From Lampris incognitus (Eukaryota > Chordata > Actinopteri > Lampriformes > Lampridae), in the NCBI RefSeq assembly GCF_029633865.1, contig NC_079213.1:110818836-110882835 (forward strand): a stretch of 64,000 nt of DNA, in the 5' to 3' direction. The first letter of the stretch is position 1. Each line of letters opens with the position of its first letter. Shown one piece after another: positions 17,514 to 30,200 of the stretch. Both the position numbers and the translations under genes were made by a program. The notes under the pieces were generated by a model. It was not told the DNA's origin and did no database searches. It was given only the letters and a program-made list of their open reading frames with translations.

Positions 17514-18712
17514 TACCGTTCAAAAGTTTGGGATCACCCAAACAATTTTGTGTTTTCCATGAAAAGTCACACTTATTCACCACCATATGTTGTGAAATGA
17601 ATAGAAAATAGAGTCAAGACATTGACAAGGTTAGAAATAATGATTTGTATTTGAAATAAGATTTTTTTTACATCAAACTTTGCTTTCGTCAAAGAATCCT
17701 CCATTTGCAGCAATTACAGCATTGCAGACCTTTGGCATTCTAGCTGTTAATTTGTTGAGGTAATCTGGAGAAATTGCACCCCACGCTTCCAGAAGCAGCT
17801 CCCACAAGTTGGATTGGTTGGATGGGCACTTCTTTGAGCAGATTGAGTTTCTGGAGCATCACATTTGTGGGGTCAATTAAACGCTCAAAATGGCCAGAAA
17901 AAGAGAACTTTCATCCGAAACTCGACAGTCTATTCTTGTTCTTAGAAATGAAGGCTATTCCATGCGAGAAATTGCTAAGAAATTGAAGATTTCCTACACC
18001 GGTGTGTACTATTCCCTTCAGAGGACAGCACAAACAGGCTCTAACCAGAGTAGAAAAAGAAGTGGGAGGCCGCGTTGCACAACTGAGCAAGAAGATAAGT
18101 ACATTAGAGTCTCTAGTTTGAGAAACAGACGCCTCACAGGTCCCCAACTGGCATCTTCATTAAATAGTACCTGTTAGAGCCTGTTTGTGCTGTCCTCTGA
18201 AGGGAGTAGTACACACCGGTGTAGGAAATCTTCAATTTCTTAGCAATTTCTCGCATGGAATAGCCTTCATTTCTAAGAACAAGAATAGACTGTCGAGTTT
18301 CAGATGAAAGTTCTCTTTTTCTGGCCATTTTGAGCGTTTAATTGACCCCACAAATGTGATGCTCCAGAAACTCAATCTGCTCAAAGAAGTGCCCATCCAA
18401 CCAATCCAACTTGTGGGAGCTGCTTCTGGAAGCGTGGGGTGCAATTTCTCCAGATTACCTCAACAAATTAACAGCTAGAATGCCAAAGGTCTGCAATGCT
18501 GTAATTGCTGCAAATGGAGGATTCTTTGACGAAAGCAAAGTTTGATGTAAAAAAAATCTTATTTCAAATACAAATCATTATTTCTAACCTTGTCAATGTC
18601 TTGACTCTATTTTCTATTCATTTCACAACATATGGTGGTGAATAAGTGTGACTTTTCATGGAAAACACAAAATTGTTTGGGTGATCCCAAACTTTTGAAC
18701 GGTAGTGTATAT
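17511..18712. mobile_element. Foldback Tc1 derivative: 1.2-kb near-perfect inverted repeat
   Basis: Both ends read CACTACCGTTCAAAAGTTTG inward from TA repeats. Arms 17511-18053 and 18169-18712 are near-identical inverted copies of the 5' half of a Tc1-like element, including the transposase start (MARKRELSSETRQSILVLRN, with a HTH at REIAKKLKISYTGVYYSLQ). The ~115-bp loop extends only the left arm. No catalytic domain remains. Confidence 0.92.
17890..18177 (+). pseudogene. Truncated Tc1 transposase N-terminus (left arm)
   Basis: 95 codons: a helix-turn-helix domain followed by a GRPRCTTEQEDKYI segment typical of Tc1 linkers, then stop. It lacks the DDE core. The mirror copy in the right arm (18328 down to 18134) is shorter. 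It could only make a DNA-binding fragment. Confidence 0.8.
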
Positions 18713-18737
18713 ATATATAAACACACACACATACACA

Positions 18738-19640
18738 CATGGCTGCAAGAAAGTTTGTGACCCCCTTTGGAATTACTTGGATTTCTGCATTGATTACTCA
18801 AAAAAATATGGTCTGATCCTCGTCTAAGTCGCAATAATAGACAACTACAATCTGCTTCAAGTAATACAAAATAATTGCACTTGTGCTTGTCAATACTGGA
18901 TGCATCATTTAAGCATTCACTGTCTAGGTTTAAAAAAGTAGGTGAACCTCTAGGCTAATGACTTCTCCACCAACTATTTTGAGTCAGGGCTTCCAATCAA
19001 TGAGATGAGACTGGAAGTGTGGGTTTAGGGGTGCCCTGCCCTATGAAAACAACCACGCGAAGTCCGGTTGTTGACCGAGTCTCTCTTCGCAGGAGAGATC
19101 TCTTCGCGTGACCCACGTCCCGATCAAAACAAATTTCAGAGGACCTTCGAAGAAGCACTGCTGAGATGCATGACGCTGGAAAAGACAACAAAAGCACACC
19201 CAGACCTGGCGTTCATGAATCCACAGTACTACAACTGGAAGAAATGCAGCACTGTTACTACTCTCCCTAGGAGTAGGCATCCTGCAAAGATCCCACCAAG
19301 AGCAGGACACGCAATGCTGAAGGAGGTGAACTAGATCCCAAGAGCAACGGCAAAAGACCCTCAGACATCTGTAGAAACCTCTGTAAGAAAAACACGGAAC
19401 AAGAATGGTCTTCATGGATGGACACCATGGTGGAAACCACTGCTCCTCAGGAAAAACACAAACACTGCTGCACATCTTAAGTTCTCCAAAGACCACCCGG
19501 ACGCTCCGCAGCGCTTCTGGGACTGTGTTCTGTGGCCAGATGAGACAAAAGTTGAGCTTTTTGGCAGAAATGCACAATGGAGGAGAAAAGGCACCGCACA
19601 CAAACGCCAAAACCTCATCCCAACTGTGAACCACTTCACC
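18738..19640 (+). pseudogene. Third Tc1-like relic
   Basis: Starts with a Tc1-type terminal sequence (GCAAGAAAGTTTGTGACCCC) and later, across several frames, encodes WPDETKVELFGRNAQW (first catalytic Asp region) near 19530. The second half of the catalytic domain is missing. Confidence 0.75.
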
Positions 19641-20034
19641 CATTTATTTGTCAGTTGTTCAAGAAAAAAAAAATATGTAAATATGTTAAAAACAATTCTG
19701 GATAATTACATAATATGAGAAAATATACATAAACAGTAGTAACAGACGCCCTTCCGGGGACACTGCGTTAAGGATTAAGCGCTTACATATATACATTAGC
19801 TTGACGCTACTTTCCGACCATTTTATCTCTAAGCATTAATCAGATATCCTCCAATATAAAACATCTTTTGCGAGGATAGACAAAAAAAAAAAAAAAACAA
19901 AACACAAAGGAAGATTAACATTTAGAAGATTAAAGCCGTTATGTCAGTGCCTGAGGTCTGTGCACTTTTAATCTGATCCATAAGAAATGAGAAACTGCTA
20001 ATGCAGGAGCATTCACGTCTACCTACACCTCAAC

Positions 20035-20054
20035 GGGGGGGGGGGGGGGGGGGG
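20035..20054. repeat. Poly-G tract
   Basis: About 20 consecutive G, with a second G run at 20230-20242, both in the region downstream of the stxbp3 stop codon. Confidence 0.9.
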
Positions 20055-20260
20055 TCACTGAACTAACCCAGTTTAAAGTGTTGTCCTTCAGCTCTGTTGC
20101 AAATATGCGCCAGATGTGACATGAGTAGCAGAACAAATAAAATTATAAAAAAAAGGCAGCGGATTCCCTTCATTCTCCTGAGGAGGAAAGTGAGTGCACT
20201 GTGCTGAGTGAAGGCAGATGGAGTTGTGCGGGGGGGGGGGGGCATCACCAGGTAGACACC

Positions 20261-23200
20261 TCAGTGGCTGCTCCTCTCTTCTATAGTGAAATGCTCCACG
20301 GGGCCTTTGCTGAGCGCCTTGATGTCTTCCAGGAGGGTGGTGGGGGTCACGACGTGGGAGGACCCTGAAGTCATATAAAAATGTTATATATCAAATCCAA
20401 TGTATCGTGAAACATGTTCAGATGAATGATTTCTATTAATACAATTAAGAAAAATACAATACTATTAAATAAGCTTATTTATAACATCCTTTTTAAGTAA
20501 AATCTGTGAATCCGTATCATAATTCCCACTTATTAGAACCATCGAAACACAAATAGCAATGTATTTGTAATTTACTAACATGCACCTGATAACGGAAACT
20601 AAACAAACCCCCCTTTTCGCAAGCATTAAATACTAGATTAAATTAAAAATAAGAATAAAATTAAATATTAAATAAGTACAGCTTATTTCCAGCAGGGGGC
20701 GCTCTGCATCTGTATGACAGCAGCTCATATGCACGTTATCCATGCACGTTTTACAATATTGTAACGTGCATGTTACAATATGCAGCAGCTCACAATTTAG
20801 TTAAGAAATCCCTCCTGTGCAATGTTTGTGTCATATCACAACTATTATTAAAACTTAAAAGGGCCATTTCAGTCAAAATAATCATCTCTGTTGTCAACAA
20901 GATTCAACATGACGCACAAAAAAAAAAATCTTGGTGTATTTAAGAAAAAAGCATGCTTGACAAAAACATTTCCAGTGTTGAAACTTGAAAAACTTAATAT
21001 CTAATGGCAAAAGACGGCGCAAAACTATTTCAAATAAATTCACAAATTAAAAACAGAAACATGTCGACCTGTCCATGAGCCGATGAATCGTCTCTGAAGT
21101 GGAGGATGTAAATAGTCTGACACTGTTTAAGTGTGATTTACCGACTCAAGCTATAAAAAAATGTCGTTTGCACAGTGATTTAAGATAGACTAGTGTCAAA
21201 TGCTCCACATGTGTGGAGGAGAGATGCTGGGTATATTGGGAGAAGGATGCTGAATATGGAGGAAGAGGAAGGCCGAAGAAGAGGTTTATGGATGTGGTGA
21301 GGGAGGACATGCAGGTGGCTGGTGTGACAGAGGAAGATAGAGAAGGACAGGAAGAGATGGAGACGGATGATCCGTTGTGGCGCCCCCTAACGGGAGCAGC
21401 CGAAAGTAGCAGTGGTAGTGTCAAGCACTCCACAGCCGCAGGGTGGGGTACCATCTCTTTTATACTGTGCCTTGACTACTTGACTACTAGGTGCATAATA
21501 CACGTAGCCCACCTATGATGACTTCACAAGATTTGACCGCCTGTGTGACCTCGTAGGCACAGCGCATCTCGGAGTAGCTGATCCCTCCGATGATAAAGAC
21601 GATCAGGCGAGAGCCGCCACGGCGTTCGTCCTGAGCGCTAGCCTTGTGCTTCTGACGGGCACTGTGGAGGACGAAAAGAAATGACACAAGGTAATATATA
21701 AAGAGAGCTGTACAATTAGGTCAGTATATATGAAACACTCCGTAAAAGAGGTGTGTTTCTGTGTGTGTGTGTTTGTGTATCTACTGTACAGTATTTTTTT
21801 TGGGGGGGGGGGATTTTCTCCCCTTTTTCTGCCCAATTGTATCCAGCCAATTACCCCACTCTTCCGAGCCGTCCCGGTCGATCCGGGGAGGGCTGCAGTC
21901 TACCACATGCCTCCTCTGATACGTGTGGAGTCGCCGGCTGATTCTTTTCACCCGACAGTGAGGAGTTTCGCCAGGGAGACGTAGCGCGTGGGAGGATCAC
22001 GCTATTCCCCCCAGTTCCCCCTCCCCGCTGAACAGGTGCCCCGACCGACCAGAGGAGGCGCCAGTGCAGCGACCTGGACACATACCCACGTCCGGCTTCC
22101 CACCCCACAGACACGGCCAATTGTGTTTGCAGGGACGCCACGTGGGGATTCGAACTGCCGATCCCCGTGTTGGCAGGCAACGGAATAGACCGCTACACTA
22201 CCCGGACGCCCCTATGTACAGTATTTCTTAAACGGCTATCCAGCTTCTTCGCAGGTGTTCAAAATAACTGGAGGAAACGATCCCCCGTCATGGTCTTCAG
22301 TGGAGATGATAAACATGGCTCTACCACAGCCTGAGTGCACTCACAAGGGTGGGGCAGCAGAGTGATGAAAGAAACACCCCTGTGTGTGGTTTTGGGGTCA
22401 CTGAGTTGAAATAGAGAGTTACTCATTGAACTGCAGCAGAGTGTTCAGGGCAAACAAGTCGCTGCAAGTCACCTCATTGTCCTGGCTTTCTCTTGTAGTG
22501 CGAGTGCGTCACACAATGGACAGACCCGCTTGTGTAACAAACTCAATAAGGTAAATTGGGACAGTCATTGTCAAGCAACATATGCACAATAAGCCCAGAG
22601 GTTAGAGGGAGTGGGGTGTGAATGTGGCTGGGAAATGAAACATCACAGGCACGTCTGGACTGACCTAAATAACACAATTTACCGATCATCTCGGAATAAA
22701 TTCGGCAATCGGAGATTCCCGTTCAAACAAGAACTTCCTGCAACACAGTCCGGTGAGAACAAAATAAACCACCGCGTTAACGGCGGTGATGGAAACGCTG
22801 TCTAAATGGGGCTGCCCCACCTCAATTCAAGACATTTATTCATAAAGCACATAAAAAAAAACAACAACAACGAACGCTGACCAGAGTGCTGTACGATATC
22901 CCCATGTTGCCCCCGGCTTGGTCAAGCGTCCTTACAGACATAATTAGCTGTTTCTGCGGGTGGGTAGCCGGATGTGGGTATGTGTCCTGGTCGCTGCACT
23001 AGCGCCTACTCTGGTCAGTCGGGGCACCTGGGGGGAATAGCGTGATCCTCCCACGTGCTACGTCCCCCTGGTGAAACTCCTCACTGTCAGGTGAAAAGAA
23101 GCAGCTGGCGACTCCACATGTATCAGAGGAGGCATGTGATAGTCTGCAGCCCACCCCGGATCGGCAGAAGGGGCAGGGCAGCGACCAGGAAGGCTGGGAA

Positions 23201-24217
23201 GAGTGAGGTAATTGGCCTGATACAACTGGGAAGAAAAATCCCCCCCCACCCCCAAAAAACTTTTGATCATGTTGCCTGATCTGAGTCAACTGTGGATGCG
23301 GGTGGTGCATGTGCGAGTGTAAACAGTTTACCCAGCTTTATTATAAAGACGGAGGTTTTTAGTTCTGGTTCATCCGGTGTCCCTCGAGTTCTCCTGTGCT
23401 GAGATCAAGCAATGAACGATTTGCTGACTTGTGAAATACAACCAATTTCTTGTTTACTTTCAAGACTCATACACACGTAATGTTTTGACACCGTCGCTGC
23501 CCGATCTAAGTCGACTCACATCTACAGCTGACTCAGATCAGGCAGCAGCAGAGGGCAGCGTTGGTCGAGCGAGCTAGAGAACGAATGAACGTTTTTCAAA
23601 GGTTTTGAATCACCACAACCATGAGAGGTTCTTGATCATACAGTTGTAACTGTGCAATAAAATATTAGGCTGACAGGCCCAGTAGTACGCAAGTATGCTG
23701 TTGACAGATACACATACCAACACACACACACAAGTAGACCCTACCGGTTCAACTGCTAAAGAATAGAGACGGGTTTGGAGACAGGGTTTGAAAGTGTCAG
23801 TGGTGGAAGTGGACTGGATGCCATAGGGCAGGATATTCCACAGCCCAGGGGCTGCAAAGGCATGATCCACTTTAAGCTTCAACCTAGACCAGTATAGACT
23901 GGGCCTGTGTGGTGTCAAATAATAATCAACTGCTACGTTGCTTATTTCATCACTTTCTCGTTGTTGCTCTGATGGCTACCTTCCAGTCCACAGGAGAGAA
24001 ATTCACAGAGAACTAAACAGAATAACTTTGAAACTGGCCCAAAAAAGAACAGCAAAGACATCAAATTTTAAAATGACATCACAGCCCTCATTGACTTAAC
24101 TGCCATAATAAACAATACACAATGCGTAATACACAATCTATATTAATATCAGTGGATTGAATCTTGCTGTAATTTCCCAAACCAAGCACTGGAGGTCGAC
24201 TAGAGCTTGTTAAGGTT

Positions 24218-24292
<75 letters not shown>

Positions 24293-27200
24293 CACAACCT
24301 GGCGCTCTCACGCCAGGTCCTGCCGCACAACCTGGCACTCTCACGCCAGGTCCTGCCGCACAACTTGGCACTCTCACATCTCAGAGGGAGTCGAGTATAT
24401 GGAAAACCAGCGCACACAACACCGTGTAGCAAAGCGTGCGAAGAGGCATGCCCGCAAAGCTACCCCTGCCCCCTCCAGCACCACTTTTACATGCCCGGTC
24501 TGCAACCGCAACTATGCATCCAGGATCGGACTATTCAGCCACCAAAGGACTCACAAATAGGAGTAGATGGTCATCATTGGACACGATGGACAACCAGCAA
24601 GCAAGTGTGTGTGTGTGTGCGTAATATGATAGTCTTTTTTTTGGTTGTCGCCAAAGATTTTGAAATACTATGAAAAAATATAGTTCTGGTTTTCTTTAGT
24701 GTCTGCCTCGACAAACTATAACAAGTGCAACCAAGTTTAGAACACCGCAGGAGGGTATTTAAAGCCCTTTCAGTATGACTAAAGGAAGACTTACATCATA
24801 TACCATTTCAATTATTTGTATATACTAGTAATGGAAATCACAACACCTACCTGACCGCCCCTGAACCGTTCCAGGCCGCGGGACATTCTGACTGGTGTGG
24901 CCATTCCCTGACGTCCAGCTTGTTTTCCACAGCATCCTGGACGCAACACAGCAAACAAGACATTTTCAAACGCAACCCTCCTCTCCACTTCCCCATCATT
25001 TCATCGTATATTGCAGGTCCTGGCACACTTGTTCTAAATTTGGGAAGCTGATCATCCCCGTGACCCTGAGAGCAGAAGAAGCGGTTTGGATAATGGATGG
25101 ATGGATGGACCGGCACACTTGTTCTAAATTTGGGAAGCTGTTCATCCCCGCGACCCTGAGAGCAGAAGAAGCGGTTTAGATAATGGATGGATGGATGGAC
25201 GGAAACTGGTAATGCACTTCTTCATATGCAGAAATCTACCAGAATAGTGCAGTGTGTACGCAGTCTGAGTTCTGCTCCGACTCTGTAGTCTTGTTTCAGT
25301 AAACGAATGTTATTTAACAAAGCAGAAAGCAGAACATCTGACTCACTACGGGACTACGTCTACTGACTAAAAGGTGTAGCGAGGCAATGTCAAACAAGAT
25401 TTAGATGTTTGGGGGTAAAACGACCTGCTGCTGAATACCTCTCAGCCTCAGACGGCTTCATCTAAACCAAAGCAGTGGTGCTCATGTGAACTGCTGCAGG
25501 GTGAGCTCAGACTTTTGGGAATTTGCTTTGATAAAAAAGGCATAAATAATAGATAGAAACAATTTGTGGCAAACAGTGCTTAATTTGACAACTGATTAAA
25601 CCACAGATTGCGAGGCATTTCTCAATAAATGATGAACAAGTGTGTCCTGGAAATATAAGACTTGAGACCCAGTATGCCAAATACAAACAGCCCATGGGTA
25701 TTTGAGTAACCGAGTCTGTCTCAGTTCTCCATCCCTTTCTGAAAATAAAGGCAGCGTTTTACAATACCGCCTCACATCTCAAAAGTAATTTCCTTTTTAA
25801 TGGCTCTTACAAACTAGCCTGACCCAGAAACACCCATTAGCAAACTTGATCACAAGAAAAAAGAAAAGAAAGGCAAGCCAGAAGGCAGCATATCCGCCTT
25901 AACAGGTCAATAAAGTAAATCTCAACAGAGCAGTCGTTGACTGAGGCCGATACTGCCTTCCCTCCCGCAAAACTGACATCTGACTAATCTATGTAAATTA
26001 TTTATCTAGGCTAAAACGTTTAATTGAATAAAATATTAGAGAAGTTTTGGCGAAAGAGTGCCTCCAAACCCTTTCAACAAGTTATACATGGTTTATATGG
26101 CTTAGCCCCAGGGATCAACACACAAAGATTAAGCTGTGATGCGGTCTCGCAGAACGGGACACCACGGCATAGAATAACACACATGCATCCAATACGAGCT
26201 ATCAGATGACCCGAATCTGAGAACTCCCTTTTTGTGCTGCTTTCATAGCGACATTCGTCATATTTCTCACGGACGCCTTTCAGATGGTAGGTGGTGGGGG
26301 GGGGGGGGGTGGAGGGTTGTATAGTCGTGCAGAGGTAGTGACCTAGATCAACCTATAGGTTTAAGGGTCACATGACATTTCTTCAGTTATTGTGAGAGTC
26401 TGTTTTCTTTCCCAAATCTATCCCACATCCTATCTAAACCCACCTAACACCGTGGCATCCTCCCTACACCCAAATCCTCACATCCCGAGTTGTGCCACGC
26501 AAGTCATCGCAGCCCCCTCAATAGCTTTTCATGCTTCTGTTGGGATGGCCATCCAACATCCAAACTGCCTATCCCGCTCTCAGGGTCACAGGGATGCTGG
26601 AGCCTATCCCAGCAGTCACTGGGCGGCAGGCGGGGAGACACCCTGGACAGACCGCCAGGCCATCACAGGGCCTCCCACACACACACACACCTAGGGACAA
26701 TTTAGTATGGTCGATTCACCTGACCTGCATGTCTTTGGACTGTGGGAGGACTGTTGGGACGTACAACAAACTGACGTAGCTACACAAAAACAAAAAGAAC
26801 ATCTAGCTAATAAACAAGAGTCTTGAGGTAATAATTCGAAGTGGTTAAATTTAGCTGCTGGAGGAAAGAATTTGATCAGGTGAGACTGAAAATATTCAGA
26901 ATCAACGTTAAATTTTATGCAGCTTGGTTTTGCTCTTCCTCTGAGCCACGGCTTTCATTCCCGATGCGTACCTGCTTCTTTCCCCAACTCAGCGAGTCAT
27001 GGACTCAGTTTGATAATTACAATTTCTAAAGGTTGCTAAGTTAACTTCAACAAGGCTACTCCATCCCAAAAAAAGGTAACATGTCAGTTGATTTGGAGGA
27101 ATCACACAGTGTCAGTGTGCTATACTGACCTCCATCACGTCTTTGACCACAGGAGTCCACCGGGACAGGTTGTACGTGTCGTCCTGGGAACGATCCCGTC

Positions 27201-30200
27201 TGGTGGGTTTGCGAGAGAAAAGGCTAGTCTAGGAGGGAAAAAAAAAAAAGGATAAGAAAACAGGCATCAAGGCATGACTGACAGAATGACAACACAAAAT
27301 GAACAGGCTCGCCTAAGGACAGAGCACAGGGGAGCAGGATGGGTTCCTAGTGAAACATATCTACACATGAACCCGAGATGGCGACAACAGAGACCGCCGT
27401 CACAAGTAGCCGTAAGCTTTACTGTGTCTATGGACAGTGTTAAATCATAGGTGCAGTATAAACAAGGCTCAGCGTTTTCAGTTTTTATTTTTCCAAGCCA
27501 TCCAGCATCCCGAATTTCGCCACAAGAGGACACTGTTACATAACCTCACACGAACAGGAACAACTTTTGGATCCATGGAAACATAAAATCCGGGTGAAAA
27601 ATCTGGATATATCGGTAAAAACCAAAAATGCTGAGCCTTGAGTATAAAGAATAAATTTTTTGAAATTATTAACTAGCTAATAAGCTGTAGTTGTTTGGAG
27701 CAACCCCCATACCGATGAGATAATGGGCACTCCCAATTCTTTCCAGTTCAGGATAAACTCTCGGTCGTTCTCAATCTTTACATGCTGAATGAGTTTGTTC
27801 AGGTTCTCCTCTGTTGTTCCTGTTTAGCACGCACGTACACAAACAAACACACACACACACACGTTATATGTCATCAGTTATTGAACTCTTTCCACTGCCA
27901 AACGTTAGGCAATCGTCCACAAAAATCTGCTCTTAAACCTGACACATGAAGATTACACACCACACAACTTTACTGGATTAAATATGTTAACACCTGACGA
28001 CATGAGAACAGTTGGACTTTACGTTAAACTAAAGACAGTGACTCTTAAGTTGAGATGACATCTGGTGATCTTTTCCCAGGGTTACCATTGAGGCTGAAGA
28101 TGTAAAGCAGCACGGCTCGGATCTTCTCGTAGACGCTGTAGGGGTGGAGCAGTACAGGCAGCAGGGTTCTCATGGGGTCCTTCACTTTCAGCCCGTCTGC
28201 GTCTGAGCCCACTGCCAGGTCCTACACAGTAACACACACTTGTCACAAATATAATTCTCTACCTTAGCTTGTCCCGGTGCACCTCTGCGACCAATTTGGA
28301 TGACACCTTGTGAACAAACAACGGAAGCAACACCGCTGAGTTCAAACTAATAAGCCCGACCAACTGCCAAATTTAACAGAATAATTCACCGCAAGACTTT
28401 GAAATTCAGATCTACAGAGGGACAGTAGGGCTTCCAGCAATAGAAATCATCTCCAGTAGTCTATTTTGATGGAGTCCAGCACTCAGCTATGAAGTCTCCT
28501 TCCATTTACAGTTAAATGTTAGGCAAAAAAGGGAGCGAGACCAAGGGGAGTTTTGAGTTTTACTTTAACAAATTTTAATTGAGTTGGTCTCATTTTCACC
28601 GTGGGAACAGAGGCAGTAGAAGAACAATTCCCCCTCATGATTTTTGTTTGCTAAACACAACCCTTGGGTTTAACACTTTCTCCTCCGAAACAGTTTATAA
28701 AACATAAAATGCACAAAATTCAGGCAGACCTGTTCAGCTTTGCAGAGTTTCTCCACATTATGGAAGTGGTTCATACAGTCTTCAGCCAAATTTAGATGAA
28801 CAGTTTTCTGGGGTTCAGATAGAGACACGGATATCACAAACAGATAAATTGAATAGAACAGTGGCAAGGCAATACAAGCACACAAGGGTGGGATTATCCC
28901 AACAATAAAAGCACAGTAAATACACAGGTATATATTTCCCTCCAGGGATGGAAGATGAGGGTTTTAGCCACTAGCCCATTGAGGTTATTTGGTGTCCATG
29001 TTCAAAACATCCCTGTCAGTTAACATCAGTCAATACTGTAATGTGAGAAGCATATATACATTTATATAAAGTACAGTTAACACAGCACAGGCAGGGTGGA
29101 GAAGAGTGTCAGCAGTGTTTTGTGACAGAAGGGTACCAGCAAGAGTGAAGGGGAAGATGGTACTGAGACCAGTTATGTTGTATGGTTTGGAGACGGTGGC
29201 ACTGATGAAAAGACAGAGGTTGGAGCTGGAGGGCGGCAGAGTTGAAGATGATAAGATTTTCACTGGGAGTGACGAAGAAGGACAGGATTAGGAACGAGTA
29301 TATTAGAGGGACAGCTCAGGTTGGACGGTTTGGAGACAAAGCAAGAGAGACAAGATTGAGATGGCTTGGACATGTGTGGAGGAGAAATGCTGGGTATATT
29401 GGGAGAAGGATGCTGAATATGGAGCTGCCAGGGAAGAGGAGAAGAGGAAGGCCAAAGGGGAGGGGTTTATGGATGTGGTGAGGCAAGACATGCAGGTGGT
29501 TGGCGTGACAGAGGAAGATGCAGAGGACAGGAAGAGATGGAAATGGATGATCCACTGTCGCGACCCCTAATGGGAGCAGCCAGAAGAAGACAGTTAACAC
29601 AAAAATAGAGACATTAAAAGTACAATGAGCTCTACACCCGGAGAGAAGCAGTGCATCTTGATAGCTTACCAGTTGAGTATCAAGATGCCTCAGGCCTAAA
29701 TGCATCATTTTGGGTTCAAGGTTCAAATTCAACCCAGGATGTTTGATGTATATTTCCTGTGTTCCGGTCTTCTCAACATTTTTTTTTGTTTTGTTGATAT
29801 TCTACCACTTTTCATTCCAATATGGCATGTTCAACTTGCTATTTTCCTAAGGCCCCATCATTGCATGATCCCTAAGGGGGTTGGGGAGGTTGTAAAATTC
29901 CAAACGCATCCTGTAATACAATTGGCACCGATCACTTTTCACCAGCGGCTTTCTCTTGGGGAACACAAGGCGTGCGGAGGGTCGTGCTAAGTTCCCCTAA
30001 TGTGCCCACAGTTTTCCAGGCTCCCGACAAACTGTAATAGCTGCTGATTACAAAGGTGGGACAAACTTCCCTTTTGGCTCCTCGCTCATAGCACTGCTAA
30101 CTATTCTCCCTGTGACCCCTCGGCAAGACTGAAGCAAAACAGGGATGTGAAACATAAAGCTCAGAGTTTGAGCACTCATGTATTAAGTCTGTTGAGCTGC

